A stretch of DNA of 64,000 nucleotides from Amyelois transitella (Eukaryota > Arthropoda > Insecta > Lepidoptera > Pyralidae): positions 253,001-317,000 of the forward strand of contig NC_083533.1 of NCBI RefSeq assembly GCF_032362555.1, in the 5' to 3' direction. Under the pieces are notes generated by a model. It saw nothing but the letters and a program-made list of their open reading frames with translations, ran no database searches and was not told the DNA's origin. Below, one piece after another: positions 24,435-35,827 of the stretch. The first letter of the stretch is position 1, and every line of letters starts with the position of its first letter. Made by a program: the position numbers and the translations under genes.

Positions 24435-27400
24435 TAATATGTATTATAAAAAAGCATTTTTCACACGCTTCGAGATTTCACACGATATCAATCCCATATT
24501 TGTGTGCTATCGTTTACTTTGTTATCCAATAGTTTCTTTGCTTTAATTATGTTCGCTTTGATAAACGAGGGTTCATGGAAGCTACCGTCGCAATGACTGA
24601 AGTGTGTGGGGAACCAGCTTGGGTCTGAAACGATAAAAATATATACATATGATAGACTAGAGGCCGCCCGCGACTTCGTCTGCATGGAAACTATCAATCC
24701 TGCGGTAAGTCCGGGATAAAAAGTAGCCTATATGTTATTCTGGATCTTCAGCTACCTACGAATTCTGGCCGGAATTCGAACCCAGGACCTCCGGTGTCAT
24801 AAGGCCCGTCAATTAATTTAAGTTCAAAATTGTTATTCATTATTATAGGATATTTCATATCGCTTAATAATTGTCAATACTTTTAGTTTCACAACATTGG
24901 TTGACGTCAAATAAATTACTTGAAACTAAGTTTACTGCCGCTTCCAAGGCGTCAATGCAGAAGAAGCGGTAACAAATTGCTCTGCAGCATTTTCTTCAAC
25001 AACGTCAACTTCACAAATATCCAAACTTAGAATAGAATGTGGACGAGAGAATACATTGTTCAGATTAATATAGGTATTTATATGAGATTTTAACAATATA
25101 TATATATATATAGTGCCGTGTGGTTCCCGGCAACAACACAAAAAGAACAGGACCACTCCATCTCTTCCCATGGGTGTCGTAAAAGGCGATTAAGCAATAG
25201 GCTTACAAACTTGGTATTCTTTTTTAGCGATGGACTAGCAACCTGTCACTATGAATCTCAATTCTATCGTTAAGCCAAATAGCTGAACGTGGCCATTCAT
25301 TCTTTTCCAGACTGTTGGCTCTGTCTACCCCGCAAGGGATATAGACGTGACCATATGTATGTATATATATTTATGGACTAACTGTAAAGTCACTTCGTCA
25401 TATAGATACTCACTGTGCGTAGAATTCCTACAGTTCTCATATTCCATGTCGCAAATATTATTGAACTGGCGGAATTCCAGGATGTCCTGCCTATCGCGGT
25501 TGTTAAACCACCACCCCACGAGCCAGTCGAAGGTCAGCCACGACACGCCGAAGAGGTCAAAGGTCACAGTCTCCTTGCGTTTTTCCACCCATCTTTGAGC
25601 GCATACTAGGCCTATTCTGAAAGGTAAATCTGTTATGTATACTGCCGAGTAGTGCATACTAGGCCTATTCTGAAATGTACTTACGAGTTAATCTGTTATT
25701 TATTGCTTACTGCTGGGTGGTATTCGGCAGTGCCGTGTGGTTCCCGGCACTAATGAACAAAAAAAAAGAATAGGACCGCTCCATCTCGTTCCCATGGATG
25801 TCGTAAAAGACGTCGTAATAAACGTGGCCAATCAGTCTTTTAAGACTGTTGGCTCTGTCTACCCCGCATGGGATATTGACGTGAATATATGTATGTATAA
25901 ACTTGAGATTCTTGTAAGCGACGGACTAGCAACCTGTCACTATTTGAATGTCAATTCACATCTTTAAGCCATACAGCTGAATGTGGCCTAACTGTCTTTG
26001 AGATGTGAGAAGAATAATTTTACAGAGCAGATCTCTTACCTGGTGTAAAATTTGGAGCAATGCTGATTACAATCGGGACTCCAAGTTGTGGGAACTGGAA
26101 TGGTACATCATTTTTTTGTATGACAAACAGATATACATGTATACTAATATTATAAAGCTGAAGAGTTTGTTTGTTTGAACGCGCTAATCTCATGAACTAC
26201 TGGTTTGAATTGAAAAATTCTTTTTGCGTTGAACAGACCATTTATCGAGGAAGCCTTTAGGATATATAACATCACGCAGCAACTATAAGTAGCGAAGAAA
26301 TAATGCAAAATGTGAAAATAACGGGGAAAATTAACAACCTTGATCTTCAATGATCCGGATCAGGGCTTCAATGATGCCCAAAATAACTATTCCACGCGGA
26401 CGGAGTCGCGGGCACAGCTAGTTACAAATATTTTCTCTAAATACATACTATTAAATTACTCATACAGAATATTTTTGGACCGCCTTCAAAAAAGAGGATT
26501 CTCAGCTTGACCTGTAAGTTTCTATATCTATCCTCGATTATCGCCGAACCGATTTTGATGCGGTTTTCAGAAACTGTTTGTTTCACTTAGGAGAAGGTAT
26601 TAGAAATTTAACCGACTCCAAAAAAGGTGTAGATCGATTGGAGACGGTCCGCTTTTTTTCCAGTCATTTTAATTCAGTCGTTACAAACTAATATAAAAAT
26701 ATTTTATCTTTTAATATGGAACAATGGATTTAAAATAAAATTTTTGAGTTAGGCATGATCTCTACATTGCTCATTGAAAATTAAATTAAGAAGAGGTTTG
26801 TCAATCTTATTAGTTTGTACATACACACATACATATAATCACGTCTATATCTCTTGCTAGGACAGAGCCAACAGTCTTGAAAGACTGATAAGCCACGTTC
26901 AGCTGTTTGGCTAGATCTTAGAATTGAGATTCAAATAGTGACAGGTTGCTAGCCCATCGCCAAAAAGAAAAATCCCAAGTTAATAAGCATATCCCTTAGT
27001 AACCTTTTACGACATCGATGGGAACGAGATGGAGTGGTCCTATACTTTTAACCATTAGTGCCGGGAACCACACGGCACCACCACACGCCACATTAGTTTA
27101 AAGTCTAAATAAATCAACGTACGATGCCCTTCCTACAAAATTAACCCACTTACTAAAAGAATAGGTTTGTGTTGCGACGTCTGTGCCACGTGCGAGAGTC
27201 GTGTTTATTTCTCTGTGCTGGACAGTCCTGTAAAAAAAAAAAAACATATAATCACGTCTATAACCCCTGCGGGGTAGACAGAGCAGACAGTCAGCCAATA
27301 GGTTTATTGGCTGCTCTGTCTACCCCGTGGGAACGAGATGGAGTGATCCTAATCTTTTTTTTTATTGGATCCGGGAACCACACGGCAATCTCTTATGCAC

Positions 27401-30400
27401 GTTGGATGAATATGAATAGAATACATTTATTTTCAAAATACAAAAGTACAATAAAAGTTTGAATTTGAATTTGAACAAATAATAAATATATACGGAACTA
27501 ATTACACAGATTGAGTTAGCCTCGAAGTAAGCTCGAGACTTGTGTTACTAACTATACTAACTTAACGATACTATATACATACATACATACATATAATCAC
27601 GTCTATATCCCTTGCGGGGTAGACGATACTATATATTATAATAAATACTTATTATATATAGATAAACATCCAACACCCAGGCCAATCAAAAAAGTTCTTT
27701 TCTCATCACGCCCTGGCCGGGATTCGAACCCGGGACCTCCGGTGTCACAGACAAGCGCACTACCGCTGCGCCACAGAGGCCGTCAATAATCAATATTATG
27801 GATGGATACCTGTTAAACAATTGGTCTCCTCCCACCCAATATGGTTTCCGCGCGTGATCGGCGAAGCTCTCCTTCAGCTTCTGCTTCTTCTTCATCATGG
27901 CCATTAACTCCTGCTGTGAATACTCCCCCGGGTTGAACCGCCTCAGCCTGGAAAAACATATTCATCATACAGTTTTATTATTATTATTCGTATTGAAATC
28001 ATTAGTGTGGTGTGTGTGTGCCGTGTGGTTCCCGGCACCAATACAAAAAAAAATAGGACCACTACATCTCTTTCCCATGGATGTCGTAAAAGGCGACTAA
28101 GGGTTAAGCTTACAAACTTGGGATTCTATTTTAGGCGATGGGCTAGCAACCTACTGTCACTATTTGAATCTCAATTCTAGCATTAAGCCAAATAGCTGAG
28201 CGTGGCCTATCAGTTTTTTTAAGACTGTGGGCTCTGTCTACCCCACAAGGGATATAAACGTGACCATATGTATGTATGTCGGCAACAATGAAAAAAAGAG
28301 GAGGACCACTCCATCTCGTGCCTATGGATATAGTAAAAGGCGGCTAAAGGAAAAACAGTTGGGATTCTTCTATTAAGCGATAGACTAGCAACCTGTCACT
28401 ACTCAATTCTATAATTAAGTCATGCAGCTTCTTTTCTGCATGCAGTCTTTTCAAGGCTCTGTCTAACCAGCAAGGGATATAGACGTGATTATATGTATGT
28501 ATGTATCATAAGTACTTACCTTATATTGATCCCAACCATACCAACCTTAACTAATACGAGTATTATAAAAGTAAAAAACACTTTTTAGGCGATGGGCTAG
28601 CAACCTTTCTCTATTTGAATCTTAATTCTATCATAAAGCCAAATAGCTGAACGTGGCCCTTCGCCATTTAAGATCTACAGATTTCGCCACAAGTCTTTTC
28701 AAGACTGTTGGCTCTGTCTACGCCGCAAGGAATAAAGACGTGACCATTTGTATGTATGTAAAAGTAAATTTGTTTATATGTTTTTTGCCCATCTTCTCGT
28801 GTGATCTACTGAAACAATCTTGAAATTTCGCTTTATGTATAATACCTTTCGTCGACTTTTTCTAGTGTGGTTTCACTATTTTCTCTCTCCGCGTCCGAGG
28901 CATCTTCCAGGAGTTTCATCATTTTCGATTCAGCGTCGGAATATTTTGACGGACGTATTTCTAAACTTTTTTCCGCTCTGAAATAGTTTGGATAAATTTA
29001 TACGTATATGTAATTTTATACTTAGTTAATGTTATCTATTTAAAAAAATACAGAAATAAATTTAAAAAAACGGGCATTCTTTACTTCTACGTGAGACATC
29101 TTGCTTGTGTCATACAAACTTTTAGGTATAGCGAATTAACCTAGTTAAATTTGAAAAACAATATACAGCATTGTGGTATTTCAAAGTAGATCCGCTAGAT
29201 GGCGTTGTTTAAAAATGAAACGCGCTATGGTTTCTGTTTTTAATTCGATTATATTTTACTGTCGCTTTTTATAAAACAGGTGGCGCTTTAAAAATGTGAA
29301 AAACCTGTAGATGTCTTTAGACATCAACTTTTTGTTTCAGGGACGCCTATTTGACTAGTGCATCCCTATATCTATACTCATAACATAAAGCTGAAGAGTT
29401 TGTTTGTTTGAACGCGCTAAACTCAGGATCTACAGGTAGTAGATTTGAATTCGAAGGCTTTAGGCTATATAACATCACGCTGCAACTATTAGGAGCGAAG
29501 AAATAATGGAAAATGTGAAAAAAAAACGGGGAAAATTATTCATCCTTGAGGGCTTCAATGATGCCTAAAATTATTCCATGCGGACGAAATCGCGGGCACA
29601 GCTAGTAAATAATAAAAATTTTAACAGTATATGACTTAAAAACACAAAAAAAAATTAATAATTCGTGATTCGATCCCTAATCGAATTCTGTGTTGGAACC
29701 TAACCTATCTACATCATTTTTCATCTCGACGAAAATTAGGTAGGTATATTGTGTACAATATTTCAGTAATTGATACATAAATTTTGTAAGGTATATTGTC
29801 TCGGTGTTACTAATTTGTATTTAAGAGAGCACAAACTTCAAAAATTTATGTAAGTAGGCAGGTAAGATACTTATCGCCTAGGTACGACGAACTGTTAATT
29901 TAATTCTTACATTTTATTGTTTATTGAAGTCGGTTTTCAATTTTTTTTATTTTTTTGAATGACAATGAGAGCAAGTGTTAAGCACTAATTACGCAAATGT
30001 ACTTACACAAACAATAATTAATAAAATATATGTACTATAACTAAAAAGTGGCCTTTCAGTTTTTCAAGACTTGGCTCTGTCTACCCCGCAAAGGATATAG
30101 ACGTGACTAGTAAGTATGTAAAAATATGTATACAACCGACTTCAAAAACACTAAAAAGCTAAAAATAAATGAAAATTAAATTAACCAAGGCGATAAGTGG
30201 GTTGATATCTAACCAATAAAGGTTCAAAAGACTAATAAACATTTTTTAGGCGATGAGCTAGCAAGCAGTCAACTATTTAAATCACAATTCCCTCATTAAG
30301 CCAAACAGTTAAAGGTAGCCTTTTCCAGCCTATTAAGGAATGTTGGCTCTGTCTACCCCGTAAACTATACTAAACTCGCGCGAACGTACGCATGTTTAAA

Positions 30401-33400
30401 AATATGTATTACGAAGGTATTAATTACGTTTGATCATAAATTCTACGGTCAGGTCTATATCCCTTGCGGGGTAGACAGAGCCAACAGTCTTGAAAAGACT
30501 GAATGGCCACGTTCAGCTATTTGGCTTAATGATAGAACTGAGATTCAAATAGTGACAGGTTGCTAGCCCATCGCTTAAGTTTATAAGCCTATCCCTTAGT
30601 CGCCTTTTACGACATCCATGGGAAAGAGATGGAGTAGTCCTATTCTATTTTGTAATTGTGCCGGGAACCACACGGCACACGGTTATTATATTTACGATTG
30701 ATAATATTTATATTATATCATTATATAGGGGATGCACTACGCGAATAGGCGTCCCCATTTCAAAAAGTACGATGTCGTTAGACATCGTCAGGTTTTTACA
30801 CATTTGAAGCGACTCTGACCTGATTCGGAGGAACTAACATTGAACTATAACCAAATTCCAAACGCAAACCATAGCGCGTTTCATTTTCATACACCGCCAT
30901 CTAGCGGATCTATTTTGAAACGGGGCGTTTCACGTTACAATTTTTTTTTGTTTGTGTTGTAGGTAGTTTGAGCGCGTGGTCACTTTTTTTTTATTTGAAC
31001 CTTTTTATTAATAAACTGTTTATAAACATTTGAATGTTGTTCTCTTGGGGATGTAGATAAAAAATTCACGACTTTCCTTTTAAATAACTTATGTAATAAA
31101 TTTTATTTCTTTCTTTTCGATTGGCTTTAAAAAAGGACATTATAAAATTAACTATAACTTTTTAATTATAACTCTTAATTTTTTAATTTATTTGTATGTT
31201 AGTTAAACAATAACTCACTAACTTTATTTACATTTAATTAGCATACGTAGCTTTCACTTCAGCCGCAGCTTCGCCCGCGCGAATTTAGCGCCATCTACAA
31301 ATCTATAAATTTTACCGTGCCGTACCGTAATTGTACCGTGTAAATTTTGCCGTGTGGTTCCCGGCACCAATAAAAAAAGAATAGGACCGCTCCGTCTTGT
31401 TCCCATGGATGTCGTAAAAGGCGACTAAGGGATAGGCTTAAAAACTTAGGATTCTTCTTTTAGGCGACGGGCTAGCAACCTGTCACTATTTGAACCTCAA
31501 TTCTATCACTAAGCCAAATAGCTGAACCATTCAGTCTTTTCAAGACTGTTGGCTTTGTCTACCCCGCAAGGGATATAGAAGTGATTATATGTATGTATGT
31601 ATAAATTTAACCGGGTTGATAAGTAATAGACATACATACATACATAAAATCACGCGTCTTTCCCTGTGGGGTAGGCAGAGACTACGTCTTTCCACTTACC
31701 ACGACCCTTGCATACTTCTTTCGCTTTTGCACTCTTAACTTAACCTTTTGTAAATGTCCCTGATTTGATCAAGATACGTTCGTCTAGGCCTTCCACTCCA
31801 GTCCCGTTCACACTTCCCTTGTAATTTTGCTTAGTCAACCTGCTTTCATAATGCTGCAGTGTAGTTTGTTCCGCCGCTTCTTCTACACATGCGCTTTGGA
31901 AGCGGTAGTAGTTATAATTAGATTTAAGTTATGTGACGTCAATAAGTGATACCTTGTATCCAATTTTGAAAATAAATCTATTCTATTCTATTCTATTCAT
32001 CCCCTCTACATGACCAAACCGTCTAAGTATTCCCTTTAGATTTAGTTGTACTACTTACACTACTACTTACATATAAAAGTGCTAATTTCATGCAAATCTG
32101 CTCAGTGGTCTGAGTGTGAAGAGAATCAAACTTAGTTTAACATTTATAATGCCGTGTGAATCCCGGCAACAATAGAAAAGAATAGGATCGCTCCATCTCT
32201 TCCCAATGAATGCCGTAAAAGGCGACTAAGGGATATGCAATTCCTGTTGTAGGCGGCTAGCAATTTATCACTATTTGAATCTAAATTCTATCATAAATAA
32301 ATCCATACAGCTGAATGTGGCCTTTCAGTCTTTTCGAGACTGTTGGCTCTGTCTAACGTGACTACCTACATATACATATGTACGTAAGTATGTCTGTTTA
32401 TCTGCAGAGAACTTACATTACTCCCTGGTTTTTCTCCGTAGTGGGTCTTACGAGAAATCTTAATATTTTGTAATAATATGGCCTCAAAGTTTCAACGACA
32501 TCGTTGGGGAACCCCAATTTCGTGGGAAACAAATGGACTGAAACAAAACAACAAACAAAATTGCGGGCACATAATATATACCTACATATAATCACGTCTT
32601 TATCCCTTACGGGGTAGACAGAGCCAACGGTCTCGCAAAGACTGGAAGACCACATGAAGTAAACTGTATGGCACAATGATAGAATTGAGAATGCAGTGTG
32701 GTTCCCGGCACCAATAAAAAATAATAGGACCACTCCATCTCGACATTAGACACTTAATCTTAAACCCCACACAAGATTCAGAAAGATTCATTGATTGATT
32801 GATTCATTTGTCGGAGATACGTTTCAGAATAAGGTGTTTTAATTAGTTATTGTAAAATTATAATTTAATTTAAAAATAATACAAAAAAACCTTACCAAGA
32901 AATAACATGTCTAAAAGCATAAAACATATGACCTTCATTATAACTTTTATTTATTTTACATTTTTTTAAATTCAAAGTCAATGGAAGATTTCAAGCGATA
33001 GGATGTACAGTAGAATAATTACTTTTCGGTTTATGACCAATAAAAATATAAAATTAATTAGGAAATGTAATTGATTTCTCTGTTGTTTATTTGGAAATGT
33101 TAAGAATTTAGGTGAAAATCATAAGTTGGTAAATTACATTTATTATAGTGTCGTACGTTCATTCATAAATTAATATTTTTAATGTGGGTGACTTATTTAC
33201 GGTAAAAATTATAAGTTTGGGTCCAAAAGCCTACCAAATATTTTACTTAGAGATTTGAATAAAATGAAAAAAAAAATAGAACCCATATAACTAGGTCAAA
33301 AATATATGACCACCATTTTTTTAAGTCGGTGTGTCATATTAGTGTCAATGTCATTGTCAAGAGAGATAGACCAACAGTTTGTAACGGCCATACAAGACAA

Positions 33401-33906
33401 TAAATCAGTTGGGCATTGCGTCATCATGCAAGCGAAGCTCGAATGTGTTTATTAATTTACTCTTTGGTGTTTTATTTATAAATATCCTAAACAATCATAA
33501 ATTCCTATATGAAACAGTCGGTAGGTGTCTTTTTTACAACACTCTAACATAGTGGGGTAGGTATACCATTTCTCACTTTTTTTCAACATTATTCTGTTTT
33601 TATCAAAATTACAATAATTGTTTTTTTTTTTTCATTATAACGACAATATTAACTCAAAAAGTTTTTCTGTTTGGTCAGCTGGTTGACTGATAGAGAATGC
33701 CAAACGGCATTAAGTCCGCCCTTCGAACATTTTTTTGTGCAATAGTTTTAAATAAATTAATATTTTAAAATTTTTACAGTCAGAATGAATACGAACTGAA
33801 ACTACATAATAAAAAAATGTTTACTTACCAAAATTAAATTGACAAATTGTGCAGTCCTTGGATAACATCGACCAGCCGCAGTGTGCCCAGAAGGCTGGCA
33901 GCATTT
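24427..33906 (-). CDS. unrecognised gene, eight spliced exons
   Basis: Eight minus-strand exons (33829-33906, 32417-32537, 28846-28977, 27810-27947, 27154-27227, 26040-26094, 25414-25616, 24488-24624) join with all phases matching and encode 311 residues from the first visible ATG at 33904. I do not recognise the family. Visible: a Cys/Trp-rich start; a KLGFPNDVVETLRPYYYKIL segment; a charged, probably coiled-coil region with EYSQQELMAMMKKKQKLKES; a CNQHCSKFYTRIGLVCAQRW segment; an aromatic patch WLTFDWLVGWWFNNR; and a tail with WFPTHFSHCDGSF. The patch is too short and charged to call a membrane segment. The first visible exon may be preceded by others. Confidence 0.65.
24488..24624 (-). CDS. 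unrecognised gene, terminal exon
   Basis: After GTTTCAG| it encodes PSWFPTHFSHCDGSFHEPSF, then IKANIIKAKKLLDNK, and ends ...IWD with TGA at 24490-24488. An AATAAAT follows about 55 bp downstream, supporting this as the last exon. Confidence 0.65.
25112..25362 (+). repeat. repeat A, plus orientation
   Basis: A full copy ending in TATGTATGTATATA, between exons 7 and 8 of the unrecognised gene. Confidence 0.7.
25414..25616 (-). CDS. unrecognised gene, exon 7
   Basis: After CCTTTCAG| it encodes IGLVCAQRWVEKRKETVTFD, then LFGVSWLTFDWLVGWWFNNR, then DILEFRQFNNICDMEYENC, ending CACA|GTGAGT in phase 1. Confidence 0.7.
25730..25895 (+). repeat. repeat A, rearranged
   Basis: The start joins directly to the CGTGGCC...CCCCGC end; the displaced middle (GGACTAGCAACCTGTCAC) follows after the tail at about 25910. 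Confidence 0.6.
26040..26094 (-). CDS. unrecognised gene, exon 6
   Basis: A 55-nt exon after CATTCCAG|, encoding PTTWSPDCNQHCSKFYT and ending ACCAG|GTAAGA in phase 2. Two of the other frames stop or lose continuity with exon 7. Confidence 0.62.
26138..26422 (+). mobile_element. Lep1-like Helitron, full length
   Basis: Begins near TACTAATATTATAAAGCTGA and ends GCGGGCACAGCTAGT, with a small hairpin-like GATCCGGATC before the 3' segment. It is the most complete copy here. Confidence 0.72.
26832..27077 (-). repeat. repeat A, minus orientation
   Basis: A full inverse copy, 77 bp from exon 5 of the unrecognised gene. Confidence 0.7.
27154..27227 (-). CDS. unrecognised gene, exon 5
   Basis: A 74-nt exon with a very strong acceptor (poly-T then TTTACAG|) and an A|GTAAGT donor. 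It encodes TVQHREINTTLARGTDVATQ and TYSF. Its length is exactly what is needed to bridge phase 2 of exon 4 and phase 1 of exon 6. Confidence 0.66.
27243..27386 (-). repeat. repeat A, internally deleted
   Basis: Both ends are present; the middle is lost and replaced by a short inverted GCCAATAGGTTTATTGGC. Confidence 0.6.
27476..27786 (-). mobile_element. tRNA-derived SINE, minus
   Basis: The tRNA-like head (27700-27785, inverse) has A box TGGCGCAGCGGTAGTGCG and B box GGGTTCGAATCCCGG. The body carries GGATGTTTATCTATATA and the GAGTTAGC...ACACAAGTCTCGAGC tail. A repeat-A tail fragment (about 27573-27625) is inserted in it. Confidence 0.75.
27810..27947 (-). CDS. unrecognised gene, exon 4
   Basis: After TTTTTCCAG| it encodes LRRFNPGEYSQQELMAMM, a Lys-rich helix, ESFADHARKPYWVGG and DQLFN, ending AACAG|GTATCC in phase 2. 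A minus-strand SINE begins 24 bp downstream of the exon, in the intron. Confidence 0.7.
28018..28285 (+). repeat. repeat A, plus orientation
   Basis: The first of three successive same-strand copies (next at 28286-28507 and 28580-28760). Confidence 0.7.
28286..28507 (+). repeat. repeat A, plus orientation
   Basis: Starts CGGCAACAATG directly after the previous tail, consistent with insertion into a (TATG)n tail. Confidence 0.65.
28580..28760 (+). repeat. repeat A, 5'-truncated
   Basis: Lacks the CCGTGTGG end and begins at TTTTTAGGCGATGGGCTAGC. Confidence 0.62.
28846..28977 (-). CDS. unrecognised gene, exon 3
   Basis: After CTATTTCAG| it encodes AEKSLEIRPSKYSDAES, then MMKLLEDASDAERENSE and LEKVDE, an acidic helical stretch, ending GAAAG|GTATTA in phase 2. 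Confidence 0.68.
29183..29372 (-). mobile_element. MITE-like element, left arm copy
   Basis: Has AGATCCGCTAGATGGCG at one end and GTGCATCCCTATA at the other, with an internal GATGTCTTTAGACATC hairpin. Its inverse occurs at 30725-30923. Confidence 0.6.
29371..29606 (+). mobile_element. Lep1-like Helitron
   Basis: Starts TCTATACTCATAACATAAAG, has a short deletion before GAAGGCTTTAGGC and ends GCGGGCACAGCTAGT. Confidence 0.7.
30448..30680 (-). repeat. repeat A, minus orientation
   Basis: A full inverse copy between exons 2 and 3 of the unrecognised gene. Confidence 0.7.
30725..30923 (+). mobile_element. MITE-like element, right arm copy
   Basis: Starts TATAGGGGATGCACTA and ends CGCCATCTAGCGGATCTATT, with GATGTCGTTAGACATC inside. 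The ends match 29183-29372 in inverse. Confidence 0.6.
31347..31603 (+). repeat. repeat A, plus orientation
   Basis: A full copy; RTE-like and repeat-D debris follow to about 31998. Confidence 0.7.
32150..32400 (+). repeat. repeat A, plus orientation
   Basis: A full but diverged copy, ending 17 bp before exon 2 of the unrecognised gene. Confidence 0.62.
32417..32537 (-). CDS. unrecognised gene, exon 2
   Basis: After TGTTTCAG| it encodes HLFPTKLGFPNDVVETLRPY and ILRFLVRPTTEKNQGV, ending GTAAT|GTAAGT in phase 2. Confidence 0.68.
32585..32745 (-). repeat. repeat A, internally deleted
   Basis: An inverse end segment joins a GTGTGGTTCCCGGCACCA start in the opposite sense. Confidence 0.55.
32760..33828. 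other. AT-rich intron, no feature seen
   Basis: First intron of the unrecognised gene as visible here. AT-rich, without recognised repeats or exons. Confidence 0.5.
33829..33906 (-). CDS. unrecognised gene, first visible exon
   Basis: Follows TTCACAATAG| and has ATG at 33904-33902, encoding MLPAFWAHCGWSMLSKDCTI and CQFNF, then TTTTG|GTAAGT in phase 1. Whether the ATG is the real start is unknown; an intact LINE begins about 120 bp upstream of it. Confidence 0.6.
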
Positions 33907-34282
33907 CTATTGTGAAATAAAACAAACTTGACAATGATGTAGGTACTACTTTATTTCGAAAAACAAAGAGACACGTACTTACAGAGCTTATTATATATAA
34001 ATAAATTCAGTCTATCTTTAAAATTGGGGGGTTAGGGGAGAACGGAACTAACATCTTATCCGGCCCAACTGTCAACCTCACCTGCACGCACCGGATGGTG
34101 GCGGCGACCAACTGGCTGCCGTGGTGCCCCCTGCTAGATAACAGACGAGGCAATGGCGACCGAGTCAGTGGCGGTATAACCATTCACCTAGGTAATTTTA
34201 CTTAGAAGAGGCTCATCACCAGCCTTGAGACTTAAATCCCCTCTAAAAATGTGACCATGTCGTTATCGATTGGGTAAGCGTC

Positions 34283-35827
34283 ATGTGTAACCCACCCATT
34301 CAAATTAATGCAATGAAAGCGAGATCTAAAACAGAACCCCAGGAGGGTACCGGCGGTGCCGGAGAATCCCTCACCGGGCATGTCCCGGTCAGCCCCACCG
34401 TATCTGGGGGGGGCAAAATTTCGCTGCGCATGCAAGAAGATCCATTTGCAAGGAGAAGCTCAATAAATAGAACACCACCGAGAAAAGATGAGCAGAATAC
34501 AGAGTCAGGAATAAATGCAACTCATTCCAATAACTGCACAGGGGCGGGTGACCAGGCCTCTGTGTCAGTGAATACTACTGGCAACAAAGTATTGGTACAA
34601 CAAGCCTTCCATCCTAGCCTGTTTATCTCCAGACCAAGATCTAACTCTTTAGGCAGCAACCCCAAAGGAGTTAATACAAAAAGCATTGAAGGAGTGACTG
34701 CATCTCAGTCAGTAAACCCACCTTGCCCACCAATATGGCAGAGAGTACCTTCTCACAGGAACAAAAAGAGGAAGCTTTCAACGAGTCCACCTAATGAAAA
34801 TATTGCCTCTTATAATCGGTTTACTGGACTTCCGATTGACTTAACAGATGACGATCCACTACCCAAAATTATAAAGCCACCACCAATTATCCTCTATGGA
34901 ATTGAAGACGTTAATAAACTCACTGAGCTTCTAGAAACAGTAGCTGAAAAAAAAAGTTTCTCATATAAAATTATTAACAAAAACCAATTAAGAATAAGTA
35001 CCATAGATACAGACACACATAAAAAACTCATTACCTTAGTTAGAAAAAATGGCCTTATCGGACACACCTTCAACCCAAAAGACAATAGATCATTTAGAAT
35101 TGTTATCAAGAACCTCCATCCAACCACGCCTATAAGTATAATAAAAGAGGAACTGGAAGCAACGGGTAACCAAGTAGCAGGAGAGATTATAAATGCTAGG
35201 TATGGTCCCGAAAGGAGACCTACCTCAACATTCTTTGCTAACCTTACTGCTGGACCAAACAACAAGGCTGTGAAGGACCTCAAATATATCTACCACCAAT
35301 CTATCACTATAGAAGAACCGAAAAAAAGGAAAACAATTGTACAGTGTCAGAGGTGTCAGCAGTATGGGCATACCAAAAATTACTGTATGCGCCCTTTTCG
35401 TTGCGTGAAATGTGGACAGTCCCACAGAACATCAGATTGCCAGAAAAGAGACCGCAATACGCCAGCAATGTGTGCTTTGTGTGATGGACCACATCCAGCC
35501 AACTATAAGGGGTGTGAAGTTTATAAAGAAATATTGGCAAGAAAATTAAATTCTATACCAAGTTCCAGAAAAATGCAAACGAAATCAATTAAGGAAAAGG
35601 GGGTAGAAACAAATTATGTGATAACAAATACCATTGAAAAAAATAACACCAACGAAACATATGCGGAAAAATTAAAACGACCACCCAAAAATACAGAGAT
35701 ACCTGATACTAACCTGAAATTAGAGCAACTATTAATAGCACAGTCTGAAAAATTTGATTTAATCCTCCAACAGATGAGTTCCCTCATGGTTCTCATAGTT
35801 AAACTAGTTGAGAAACTGACAAAATGA
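34283..35827 (+). CDS. LINE ORF1, gag-like nucleic-acid-binding protein
   Basis: 514 codons from ATG at 34283. A polar N-terminal half is followed by an RNA-binding-like region and three zinc knuckles: CQRCQQYGHTKNYC, CVKCGQSHRTSDC and CALCDGPHPANYKGC. A C-terminal predicted coiled coil follows. The triple knuckle is typical of Jockey and I-type ORF1 proteins, which bind LINE RNA in ribonucleoprotein particles. No stop or frameshift. Confidence 0.85.
   Translation: MCNPPIQINAMKARSKTEPQEGTGGAGESLTGHVPVSPTVSGGGKISLRMQEDPFARRSSINRTPPRKDEQNTESGINATHSNNCTGAGDQASVSVNTTGNKVLVQQAFHPSLFISRPRSNSLGSNPKGVNTKSIEGVTASQSVNPPCPPIWQRVPSHRNKKRKLSTSPPNENIASYNRFTGLPIDLTDDDPLPKIIKPPPIILYGIEDVNKLTELLETVAEKKSFSYKIINKNQLRISTIDTDTHKKLITLVRKNGLIGHTFNPKDNRSFRIVIKNLHPTTPISIIKEELEATGNQVAGEIINARYGPERRPTSTFFANLTAGPNNKAVKDLKYIYHQSITIEEPKKRKTIVQCQRCQQYGHTKNYCMRPFRCVKCGQSHRTSDCQKRDRNTPAMCALCDGPHPANYKGCEVYKEILARKLNSIPSSRKMQTKSIKEKGVETNYVITNTIEKNNTNETYAEKLKRPPKNTEIPDTNLKLEQLLIAQSEKFDLILQQMSSLMVLIVKLVEKLTK

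Noticed and set aside
26040-27947. Direct join of exon 4 to exon 6 in the unrecognised gene
   Set aside because: The phases clash and give an early stop; adding the 74-nt exon at 27154-27227 restores the frame.
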